From Candidatus Cloacimonadota bacterium (lineage in GTDB: Bacteria > Cloacimonadota > Cloacimonadia > JGIOTU-2), in contig JAGGUR010000010.1 of NCBI GenBank assembly GCA_021158425.1, forward strand, positions 1-5,261: a stretch of 5,261 nucleotides of DNA. The letters are read 5' to 3'. The first letter of the stretch is position 1. Every line of letters starts with the position of its first letter. The notes beneath the pieces are model-generated. The model was not told the DNA's origin and did no database searches. It saw nothing but the letters and a program-made list of their open reading frames with translations. Of the stretch, positions 1 through 4,980 are shown in pieces. A program made the position numbers and the translations under genes.

Positions 1-272
1 GAGAGCACAATATTTCCGTGTCCTGTAAGATATAAGAATGGATAATCAAAAATTCTATTATCTTTCAAAGTAACAATCACCTGGTCATCAGCAGCTTTTA
101 TGTTGGTTCTTTTATTTATTTCCTGACAGAGATTTGGTATAACAGAAGGGTCGTTATACCAGTCACCTCCACCATCATATTGAACTCTGGCAATAGTGAA
201 TTCGGGTTCAGCAGTTGCATAATTTGCTGAAACCAAAAAGATTATTCCGAAGATAAAAATCAATTTTTTCAT
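1..272 (-). CDS. DUF4159-family exported protein, N-terminal part (runs off left edge)
   Basis: Reading the minus strand from the ATG at 272 gives 90 complete residues with no stop before the window edge, so the C-terminal part is missing. Residues 1-21 look like a signal peptide: MKK, a hydrophobic core (LIFIFGIIFLVSA), then a likely cleavage after ATA. The mature part begins FTIARVQYDGGGDWYNDPS (residues 25-43), continues through PNLCQEINKRTNI (46-58) and ends FDYPFLYLTGHGNIVL (75-90). I recognise the GGGDWYNDP block and the YPFLYLTGHG block as hallmarks of the DUF4159 family, which is exported and resembles a glutamine-amidotransferase-like or flavodoxin-like fold. Its biochemical function is not established, so none is assigned. 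No Shine-Dalgarno sequence lies directly before the ATG, unlike the two other minus-strand genes here; the nearest one is over 110 bases upstream, beyond two repeats. The start is supported by the signal peptide. The upstream minus-strand protease gene is 577 bases away, so an operon is doubtful. Confidence 0.88.
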   Translation of the reverse strand, partial: MKKLIFIFGIIFLVSANYATAEPEFTIARVQYDGGGDWYNDPSVIPNLCQEINKRTNIKAADDQVIVTLKDNRIFDYPFLYLTGHGNIVL

Positions 273-285
273 CTGAAAATACATT

Positions 286-315
286 GCCACAGAGACACAG
301 AGAACACAGAGAAAA
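286..315. repeat. CACAGAG-type dispersed repeat
   Basis: The stretch gccacagagacacagagaac, followed by acagagaaaa, is a low-complexity repeat with the unit CACAGAG or ACACAGAGA. From general knowledge, nearly identical sequences occur between genes in many unrelated bacterial and candidate-phylum genomes. It lies only 13 bases upstream of the start codon of the DUF4159 gene, so it is probably transcribed in that gene's 5' leader. Confidence 0.6.
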
Positions 316-329
316 TAAATATAAACTCT

Positions 330-370
330 CATTCCCAAGCCCTCCCCAATTGAATTGGGGATTGGGAATG
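330..370. repeat. Nested perfect hairpin
   Basis: There are two stacked stems. The outer arms cattcccaa (330-338) and ttgggaatg (362-370) pair over 9 bp. The inner arms ccccaatt (344-351) and aattgggg (353-360) pair over 8 bp around a single G. The asymmetry is a 5-base bulge (gccct) opposite one A. No T-run follows on either strand, so it does not look like an intrinsic terminator. On the minus strand it would form in the 5' leader of the DUF4159 gene. Confidence 0.75.
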
Positions 371-380
371 CTTAATGCCA

Positions 381-434
381 TTTTCATTCTCCTTTGCGTC
401 CCCGAGGCATCGGGGACATGTATGTTTCATATGT
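381..434. repeat. Composite palindromic element, copy A
   Basis: In plus-strand order it contains ttttcattctccttt (381-395), a perfect 8-bp palindrome gtccccga/tcggggac (398-405 and 410-417, loop ggca), and gggacatgtatgtttcat (413-430). Both flanks recur around copy B at 603-710, each with one mismatch, while the middle differs. Shared flanks around a variable palindromic core indicate a dispersed repeat family. On the minus strand the left flank reads AAAGGAGAATGAAAATG, a Shine-Dalgarno-like site 7 bases before an ATG. Confidence 0.7.
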
Positions 435-447
435 AAATACCTTTTTT

Positions 448-476
448 GCCACGAACTACACTAACTAACACAAACA
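448..476. repeat. GCCACGAA-type dispersed repeat
   Basis: The stretch begins gccacgaactacactaacta and continues with acacaaaca. It resembles the widely seen intergenic family with the pattern GCCACGAATTACACGAATTAACACGAAT. The call rests on remembered pattern similarity and one degenerate copy, so family membership is moderately certain and function unknown. Confidence 0.45.
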
Positions 477-531
477 ATATTTTATTCATTCTAATTATAA
501 CTGGTACTAACAATCACAAATGTCAAAACAA

Positions 532-562
532 GCTGTCATTCCCGCGAACGCGGGAATCCAGT
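532..562. repeat. attcccgcg/cgcgggaat palindromic repeat
   Basis: Perfect 9-bp arms attcccgcg (538-546) and cgcgggaat (549-557) flank a two-base AA centre, preceded by gctgtc and followed by ccagt. This is the very common intergenic palindrome whose translations (VIPANAGIQ, FPRTRESS) are often mis-annotated as small hypothetical proteins. It is GC-rich compared with the surrounding sequence, as expected of a dispersed element. No gene should be called across it. Confidence 0.85.
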
Positions 563-602
563 TCTTTACCCAAATTGTGCTTTGGAACGCAAACAAATTC
601 AA

Positions 603-710
603 TTTTTATTCTCCTTTCAGACTCGGCGCCTCTGTCTCGGCTCCCGATGTATCGGGAGACGGGCAGACGGGTGCATCCCGATTCTTTTCGGGACATGTAT
701 ATTTCATAAA
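603..710. repeat. Composite palindromic element, copy B (two palindromes)
   Basis: The left flank tttttattctccttt (603-617) and right flank gggacatgtatatttcat (690-707) each match copy A with one mismatch. The interior is longer and has two palindromes: ctcccgat/atcgggag (641-648 and 651-658, 8-bp arms, two-base centre) and tcccga/tcggga (676-681 and 688-693, six-base loop). The segment between them (gacgggcagacgggtg) is GC-rich. It is best read as the same repeat family as copy A with an extra palindromic module. Confidence 0.7.
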
Positions 711-849
711 AGCGAAAAAGAAAAAAGTAAATCTGATGTCAAGATATTGGCGTAGAAAATCTTGCATTTCCCATTCTTCAACTAAAATTTATCATCTTGC
801 AGTATTTTAGGAAAAGTTCTGGTAGGATAATTTTCTATTGTAATGATGT

Positions 850-3570
850 CTACCTCACTATCAGCATCTTTTTCGTCTCACTCATATTCCCACACTTTAG
901 TTTGTATAAATACAGTCCCGATGATAACGACTTTCCATTAGCATCTTTTACATTCCAATTAGTTACAAATACTCCATCTTTTTTCTCAATAAAATCCGTA
1001 TAAGGAATTACCTTAATCAATTGCCCCTTGATGTTAAATACTTGCAATTCCATCTCATTCAGATTTTTCGTAACCTCTTTGTCAAAAAATACTCGGAATA
1101 TAACCGTATTTCTACTTTTTGTCCTATCAATAAGTATAGGATTGGGATAACTTTGTAATGATATTTTTCCCTCAGGAGCAGGATAATTATCCACATCAGT
1201 ATCAAAAAAGACATCATAATAAATGTCATTGTTTCCCGCCTGATTATTTTGCCAGAAACAATAAATGTCATCTCCAATAAAAGTAATATCAGATTGCCAT
1301 TGGTCAATATCACTACCTGTAACTACCCAATGGTCACCAGATTCTATCTTATAAAAATGGACATTTTTTACATTATCTTCCACAGTAAAAGTAAGGAAAG
1401 TTTGGCCATCTTTGACAGACAATTTAGGTAGAAATATTTTCTGAGTAGGAAATATTGTCTCAAACAAATCTATGGGCTGAGTCCAATCATTGCTCTGAGA
1501 ATAATTTGCTTCTCTAATTCGCAATGTATTGTCATTCTCATAAGTCCATACTAATTCTATTTTTTGTATAGCATCATTATACACAGCAACTGGATTTGTA
1601 TTATTGGTGGAATCATTAGTAAGAGGCATCGGTTCAGGTGTCCATCCTGAATAATTTCCCCAAGCATAATGGATATTATTAGTATCATTCTGTTTTGCAT
1701 CCCAGAATAGCATAACCCGATATGCTCCGAAAGGTGCTTTTGATAGACAAGGATTGCCTTCAAATAATGACGACTCAGCAACAACTTCAGCATCGCTCCA
1801 GGTGCTGCCGTTATAATACTTTGCCATTACATCAGCATTACCATTTTTATAGCTTTGCCATGCCACCCAAATATTGCCATTATCATCAACAACAGCAGTC
1901 GGTTGCACACAATAGCCAGTCACATCATCAGTAATACTCTCATTATGCCAAATCTGATTCTGACGATAACAGTGAATAATATCATATTCAGATTGCCCGG
2001 TATTTATCTGTAGTTGAGCAAAGAAAATATGTGGCTGTCCATCATTATCAATAATTACAACAGGGTCCATTTCCCAGTATTCATACCCAGTCAAATCTAC
2101 TTGTGTACTCCAATTCTGACCATTATAATGTGTTTCATAAATGCTTAATCTACCATTGCGTCCAGATACCCAGGCAACATAGATGTTATTATTATAACTG
2201 GCACAACCTGGCAAAAAATCTGTATTTGTATCAGTGGTTAGTTGTATTCCTTTGAATGAAGTTTGGTCATACTGATTATTATCTTGAGTGTTAGTAAATA
2301 GGGATGGGTTATTAACAGTCAAAGTTGGATCCCCCAGGATATTCATACCATAGAACCAGCTTTTTTCAGAAAGAGAGAAGCCATCGTAGGCTTCGTATTG
2401 AAACCAATCCAGAAACGCTTCGCCAATAGTTTCTCCTTGTCCAAGTGGATTATAGAAATATGAGAAATCCAGCATACTACCAGTCTTTGCCGAGCCAACT
2501 GCGGCTAATCCGCCAACTGGCGGATTATTTAATACATACCAATTGCCAATATTGTCATGTTCTACAAAACGAGTTCCCGAGCAGTTAAACAGATTATAGA
2601 AAAATGCCTGTGGATGTTGATTGTAAATTTCCGTATAAGACACGCATCCAGCATAATTATAATAACCGTTCCTAAAAGTATGACTCCATGGGCAGGAATG
2701 TGCCATTATATGAATGAATTCATATCCCTGTTGAAGTTGGTTTAAATATTCATCAGCACAGGTTTGGGCAATATTTTCTATTACGGTTACATCTGAATAT
2801 ACAGCATTTAGACCAGCGGTTCCAAAATAGTTCCAGTCATCATCATTAAAACATAATGCTTGGTGTGGTAAGGTAAGAGTGCCATTGCGATACATCTCAT
2901 TCTTATTGAAGTAATCAATAATCAAAGCGGATTCCGATTCAAAATTCTGATAATGTGAATTAAGGTAACCGACCCAAATTTCTGGTGAAACATTACCAGT
3001 ATGAGTATCCAACAAACCATCTTCATCAGTATCTGCCCAATAGCCATTTACATCCATATAATAAAGCGAGATAGGAAATTGCTCATAATCATCCCAATAT
3101 GAAACCATCTCAAACCAGGGAAGTGGAATATCTCCTATCAAAATTGCACCCGTGCTACCATTATTATAATCATCACAAATGAGCTGCTTAATGTCAGTAT
3201 AAACACCGCCATTTACCTGATGAATTATCAATTGATAACCTTCGTTGATAAGTGTATTTTGGTATTCAGAGAATTCCGCAGATACTTTTTCAGATAAAGT
3301 GCTGTCAATAATAATAGAGATAGTTAATTTCTGTTTCGGATTTTCAATAAAAATGGTTTTGTAAGAGAATCCACCTTTTTTTTCTTGCTGACCGAGATAT
3401 TGTTCATAAGATAATGGTTTTCGCCCCTCTTTATCAATCCACTGCAAAGTTTTAATGTTAGAGAAATCAGCACTAAAAGTAATATTTACCTTAAAGATAA
3501 CCAAAAGTAAAGAGAGAAAAACTGTGCGATGGATTCTATACCAAGTATTTAAATTTTCTTTTTCTATCAT
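850..3570 (-). CDS. Secreted gingipain-like C25 cysteine peptidase with propeller repeats and T9SS-type tail
   Basis: A 906-residue predicted extracellular or surface cysteine endopeptidase. Residues 1-34 form a long signal peptide with a hydrophobic core near 17-27 and possible cleavage after TFSA. Residues about 80-420 resemble peptidase family C25 (clan CD, caspase-like fold): AILIGDIPLPWF (142-153), the acidic DTDEDGLLD (180-188, possibly calcium-binding), PEIWVGYL (196-203), FIHIMAHSC with candidate catalytic His291, FFYNLFNCSG with candidate catalytic Cys330, GLAAVGSAKTGSM (354-366) and the closing GDPTL (413-417). The His-Ser and hydrophobic-block-Cys motifs are the clan CD pattern. 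Residues about 455-790 hold roughly seven repeats of the form I-x-V-A-W ... Y-N-G-x-x-W-S, as in propeller domains. Residues 804-906 (QSYPNP, VFNIKGQLIKVI, SSGLYLYKL, KKMLIVR) look like a type IX sorting or FlgD-like domain. The ATG at 3570 has an AGGAG site six bases upstream. Substrate unknown. An in-frame palindrome lies at 2506-2527. The stop is TAG. Confidence 0.88.
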   Translation of the reverse strand: MIEKENLNTWYRIHRTVFLSLLLVIFKVNITFSADFSNIKTLQWIDKEGRKPLSYEQYLGQQEKKGGFSYKTIFIENPKQKLTISIIIDSTLSEKVSAEFSEYQNTLINEGYQLIIHQVNGGVYTDIKQLICDDYNNGSTGAILIGDIPLPWFEMVSYWDDYEQFPISLYYMDVNGYWADTDEDGLLDTHTGNVSPEIWVGYLNSHYQNFESESALIIDYFNKNEMYRNGTLTLPHQALCFNDDDWNYFGTAGLNAVYSDVTVIENIAQTCADEYLNQLQQGYEFIHIMAHSCPWSHTFRNGYYNYAGCVSYTEIYNQHPQAFFYNLFNCSGTRFVEHDNIGNWYVLNNPPVGGLAAVGSAKTGSMLDFSYFYNPLGQGETIGEAFLDWFQYEAYDGFSLSEKSWFYGMNILGDPTLTVNNPSLFTNTQDNNQYDQTSFKGIQLTTDTNTDFLPGCASYNNNIYVAWVSGRNGRLSIYETHYNGQNWSTQVDLTGYEYWEMDPVVIIDNDGQPHIFFAQLQINTGQSEYDIIHCYRQNQIWHNESITDDVTGYCVQPTAVVDDNGNIWVAWQSYKNGNADVMAKYYNGSTWSDAEVVAESSLFEGNPCLSKAPFGAYRVMLFWDAKQNDTNNIHYAWGNYSGWTPEPMPLTNDSTNNTNPVAVYNDAIQKIELVWTYENDNTLRIREANYSQSNDWTQPIDLFETIFPTQKIFLPKLSVKDGQTFLTFTVEDNVKNVHFYKIESGDHWVVTGSDIDQWQSDITFIGDDIYCFWQNNQAGNNDIYYDVFFDTDVDNYPAPEGKISLQSYPNPILIDRTKSRNTVIFRVFFDKEVTKNLNEMELQVFNIKGQLIKVIPYTDFIEKKDGVFVTNWNVKDANGKSLSSGLYLYKLKCGNMSETKKMLIVR
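2506..2527. repeat. In-gene palindrome taatccgcca/tggcggatta
   Basis: A perfect palindrome with 10-bp arms (2506-2515 and 2518-2527) around a two-base centre, lying wholly inside the protease gene. On the coding strand it encodes about residues 348-355 (NNPPVGGL), roughly 20 residues after the predicted catalytic cysteine. It is more GC-rich than the surrounding gene. The eight bases ctggcgga (2517-2524) recur at 5022-5029 in the intergenic repeat composite. It may be an in-frame repeat insertion or a chance outcome of Pro-Pro/Gly-Gly codons. Confidence 0.65.
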
Positions 3571-3576
3571 TTTTAT

Positions 3577-3581
3577 CTCCT
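3577..3581 (-). promoter_or_regulatory. Shine-Dalgarno site of the C25 peptidase gene
   Basis: On the minus strand TAGGAGATAAAAATG-type spacing is seen: AGGAG is separated from the ATG at 3570 by six bases. This fixes the start codon, since no other in-frame methionine occurs until residue 155. It also shows that this organism uses Shine-Dalgarno initiation for at least some genes. Confidence 0.8.
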
Positions 3582-3623
3582 AAAATGTTACTATGAAATA
3601 TAGGCAAAGTTATTTTTCCGACG

Positions 3624-3655
3624 TTCCATTTCAAATTGACTTCTAAAAAATGGAA
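3624..3655. repeat. Inverted repeat ttccattt/aaatggaa upstream of the peptidase gene
   Basis: Perfect 8-bp arms (3624-3631 and 3648-3655) are separated by 16 bases. They lie 54-85 bases upstream of the peptidase start, between it and the divergent tRNA gene. The position suits an operator or a leader hairpin, but nothing ties it to a known regulator. In so AT-rich a region an 8-bp inverted repeat could arise by chance. Confidence 0.4.
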
Positions 3656-3686
3656 GTATGCAAACTGCCGAAAAAACAAAATTATC

Positions 3687-3719
3687 TTGACAGTATTTCC
3701 AGAGACAAAAAAATTTAAT
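3687..3719 (+). promoter_or_regulatory. Possible sigma70-type promoter of tRNA-Val
   Basis: A perfect -35 hexamer TTGACA (3687-3692) is followed by a near-consensus TTTAAT (3714-3719), with transcription expected a few bases before the tRNA at 3731. The 21-base spacing is longer than the usual 17, which weakens the call. Position just before a tRNA and the exact -35 support it. Confidence 0.4.
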
Positions 3720-3730
3720 TCGAATTTTGT

Positions 3731-3806
3731 GGGCGATTAACTCAGCGGCAAGAGTGCTTCCCTTACAAGGAAGAAGTCATAGGTTCAAGTCCTATATCGC
3801 CCACCA
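3731..3806 (+). tRNA. tRNA-Val (anticodon TAC)
   Basis: A complete cloverleaf can be folded by eye. Acceptor arms gggcgat (3731-3737) and atcgccc (3796-3802) pair over 7 bp, followed by discriminator A3803 and an encoded CCA (3804-3806). The D stem is actc/gagt (3740-3743 and 3752-3755). The anticodon stem is cttcc/ggaag (3757-3761 and 3769-3773), with loop CTTACAA and anticodon TAC at 3764-3766, reading GUA and probably other GUN valine codons. The variable loop has five bases. The T stem is atagg/cctat (3779-3783 and 3791-3795) with loop ttcaagt. It stands alone, with protein genes transcribed from the other strand on both sides. Confidence 0.97.
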
Positions 3807-3818
3807 CTTTTATAAATC

Positions 3819-3950
3819 CTAAATTCTAATTCCGAAATCCTAAATAATTTTAAATTTCAAATATCAAAGCCTGAAAAACAATTACAACAAAATTCATTTC
3901 ATTTTTTGAATTTGGAATTTTGGTTTTATTTAGTCACTTAATTCTAAAAT
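3819..3950. repeat. Imperfect inverted repeat, MITE-like (CTAAAT...ATTTAG)
   Basis: The left side contains ctaaattctaattccgaaat and then ctaaataattttaaatttca, continuing to atatcaaa. The right side contains tttgaatttggaattttggt, then ttttatttag, then an outer ttaattctaaaattctta. Reverse-complementing the right side gives ctaaataaaaccaaaattcc and then aaattcaaa, which lines up with the inner left arm with scattered mismatches. The motifs (AAATCCTAAAT, AATTTCAAATATCAAA, TTTGAATTTGGAATTTTG) resemble a dispersed AT-rich palindromic repeat known from many candidate-phylum genomes. It begins about 12 bases after the tRNA CCA end. Confidence 0.5.
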
Positions 3951-3955
3951 TCTTA

Positions 3956-3973
3956 TCCCGAATGCCTTCGGGA
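3956..3973. repeat. CCCGAA/TTCGGG palindrome
   Basis: Perfect 7-bp arms tcccgaa (3956-3962) and ttcggga (3967-3973) flank the loop tgcc. It belongs to the same core family (TCCCGA..TCGGGA) as the palindromes at 398, 641, 676, 4651 and 4991. It stands as a GC-rich island in AT-rich sequence. No T-run follows within a few bases, so terminator function is unlikely. Confidence 0.75.
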
Positions 3974-4072
3974 GCAAGAAATTTTTATCCATCGTTGTGA
4001 AACCTTTATTAATAAGTGTCCACACCATTTTAATTTTTGCCCAACTTTCAGAATATATTATTTTTCAGTCTT

Positions 4073-4100
4073 TTTCGGTGCTCTCAGTAGTGAATTCTTC
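4073..4100 (-). repeat. Possible decayed CACAGAG-type repeat, opposite orientation
   Basis: The plus strand reads tcggtgctctcagtagtgaa followed by ttcttc. It resembles the reverse complement of the CACAGAG repeat family (CTCTGTGTCTCTGTGGTGAA) with several mismatches. The similarity is judged by eye, and only a genome-wide repeat comparison would settle it. Confidence 0.3.
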
Positions 4101-4154
4101 TTGGTTTCGGTATAGCCGAGTTAGGAATTGGTTTACATTTCAATAATAGCGATA

Positions 4155-4685
4155 TTATTTTTCCATACTAAAAATTGAACATTCAATATATTGGAAATCC
4201 TTGTATATTTTTTTATCTGGAAATGGCTCTTCAAAAAGCGCAACCCACCTTCCAAAATCACCAATATCTTCTTGATATGTGTTATAAAGGCAATAAAAGG
4301 GTATTACATATGCATGTTTATAAGAATTGTTTTTATCAAAAAAGGCTATGCCTAATGCAACAGAAGGTTGATTTCCTTTTGTATATTCAATATATTCCCT
4401 TTCAATAATTTCATTGATAGTTTTAACCGTATCGGAGTGAGGAATTATTATTAATTGATAGTAAATATTTTCATCTTCGTATTTAGTGTTTAATAGAAGT
4501 CTTATTCCAGTATCTGATGTATGATTAATCCATGCTATTGGAACTTCATCATATTCTTTTATGTTATTAGAATCTTCACAAAAACAATAAGTATAAGAAA
4601 TCAGTCCTGTGAACAAAACTAAAAACACCAATTTGCGTAACGTTTTTTTCCCCGATAAATCGGGATTAAACATAGTTTTGAACAT
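4155..4685 (-). CDS. Hypothetical exported 176-residue protein
   Basis: I do not recognise this protein. The ATG at 4685 is supported by a GGAGG site four bases upstream. Residues 1-18 are basic (FKTMFNPDLSGKKTLRK) and are followed by a hydrophobic core LVFLVLFTGLIS (19-30) and YTYCFCED, so it is probably exported. Cys34 lacks a canonical lipobox (YTYC rather than L-A-G-C), so lipoprotein status is doubtful. The mature part is a small, aromatic-rich, mixed alpha/beta sequence: WINHTSDTGIRLLL (52-65), YYQLIIIPHSD (75-85), GIAFFDKNNSYKHAYVIPFY (112-131) and GRWVALFEEPFPDKK (145-159). No catalytic motif stands out. It is a single gene, convergent with the tRNA and divergent from the THEP1-like gene. 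Its codons 8-12 (PDLSG) come from a CCCGAT/ATCGGG palindrome, which suggests a repeat near or within the 5' end. Confidence 0.75.
   Translation of the reverse strand: MFKTMFNPDLSGKKTLRKLVFLVLFTGLISYTYCFCEDSNNIKEYDEVPIAWINHTSDTGIRLLLNTKYEDENIYYQLIIIPHSDTVKTINEIIEREYIEYTKGNQPSVALGIAFFDKNNSYKHAYVIPFYCLYNTYQEDIGDFGRWVALFEEPFPDKKIYKDFQYIECSIFSMEK
4651..4664. repeat. In-gene CCCGAT/ATCGGG palindrome
   Basis: Perfect 6-bp arms cccgat (4651-4656) and atcggg (4659-4664) flank an AA centre. It lies 22-35 bases inside the coding sequence of the 176-residue protein and encodes residues 8-12 (PDLSG). It shares its core with the intergenic palindromes elsewhere in the window, so the N-terminal stretch before the signal-peptide core may have been extended by a repeat. 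In mRNA the hairpin would fall at the edge of the initiating ribosome. Confidence 0.65.
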
Positions 4686-4689
4686 TTTT

Positions 4690-4694
4690 CCTCC
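4690..4694 (-). promoter_or_regulatory. Shine-Dalgarno site of the 176-residue protein gene
   Basis: The minus strand reads CCGGAGGAAAAATG: GGAGG is four bases from the ATG at 4685. This favours the first methionine over Met5, although the sequence between them would still allow the later start. It also means that the palindrome-encoded residues are part of the translated protein. Confidence 0.75.
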
Positions 4695-4980
4695 GGTTAT
4701 TAATTTTTTTTATCCTATCCTGATACCACGAAGTTAGTAGTAAATATACAATCAAACTGCATCACACACTCTAATATTCCTACCATATTCGTGAGCATCT
4801 CTTTATAATGCAATTAGGTAAATCAACCCAAAAATGTAAAAAACTTGCATTCCATTCACCATTAGTTATTTATTTGTATCCAAAGATGGAAAATAAATAA
4901 ATGCCGTCAAGAAAAAATTCAAAAATGAGGAATAGTGTTGGAAACTAAGTTATTAGCACTTAAAATTTTAGTCATCTGCC

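Larger units (their letters stand above)
273..849. other. Gene-free, repeat-packed intergenic region
   Basis: This 577-base stretch between two minus-strand genes has no ORF that looks like a real protein. Short ORFs on the plus strand run through the repeats and encode phrases such as SFPRTRESS and VIPANAGIQ, which are translations of a very common intergenic palindrome. What it holds, in order: a CACAGAG-type repeat, a nested hairpin, composite element copy A, a GCCACGAA-type repeat, the attcccgcg palindrome and composite element copy B. Positions 712-849, just downstream of the protease stop, show nothing I can identify. I see no hairpin plus T-run terminator for the protease on the minus strand. 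Confidence 0.7.
3807..4154. other. Gene-free region downstream of the tRNA with decayed repeats
   Basis: This 348-base stretch lies between the plus-strand tRNA and the minus-strand 176-residue protein gene, both transcribed toward it. No coding signal is visible. It holds an imperfect inverted repeat (3819-3950), a CCCGAA palindrome (3956-3973), a possible decayed CACAGAG/GTGAA-type repeat on the opposite strand around 4073-4100, and a small ttcgg/ccgag hairpin at 4106-4120. I see no clear intrinsic terminator for either converging gene. The remaining bases, including 3975-4060, show nothing I can name. Confidence 0.6.

Noticed and set aside
330..370. Nested hairpin as a bidirectional terminator
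   Set aside because: The stem is strong but no T-run follows on either strand.
208..381. Minus-strand ORF of 57 codons with a well-spaced AGGAG
   Set aside because: Its sequence is a translation of a hairpin and a CACAGAG repeat, and it overlaps the DUF4159 start in another frame. It is kept as a finding about the ribosome-binding site, not as a gene.
446..709. Plus-strand ORF of 87 codons (contains SFPRTRESSS)
   Set aside because: It is made of dispersed repeats: a GCCACGAA-type repeat, the attcccgcg palindrome and composite element B. It lacks a ribosome-binding site.
520..810. Plus-strand ORF of 96 codons (contains VIPANAGIQ)
   Set aside because: It is another frame across the same repeats. 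The VIPANAGIQ phrase is a known sign of a falsely predicted protein over this palindrome.
797..1003. Plus-strand ORF of 68 codons, and other short ORFs inside 850-3570
   Set aside because: They lie opposite or out of frame within the well-supported protease gene and have no independent signals.
4142..4159. aataata/tattatt hairpin at the end of the 176-residue gene as a terminator
   Set aside because: The stem is almost all A-T and the T-run is on the wrong side for the minus-strand gene. It also overlaps the stop codon.
4175..4408. Plus-strand ORF of 77 codons
   Set aside because: It is antisense to the 176-residue protein, which has a good Shine-Dalgarno and signal peptide.
4804..4809. TATAAT as a -10 box for the THEP1-like gene
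   Set aside because: No matching -35 lies 16-18 bases upstream, and the start codon is about 250 bases away across a palindromic element.
4949..4975. Possible CIRCE-like heat-shock operator (TTAGCACT...)
   Set aside because: Only the left half matches. The bases nine positions later do not match the GAGTGCTAA half.
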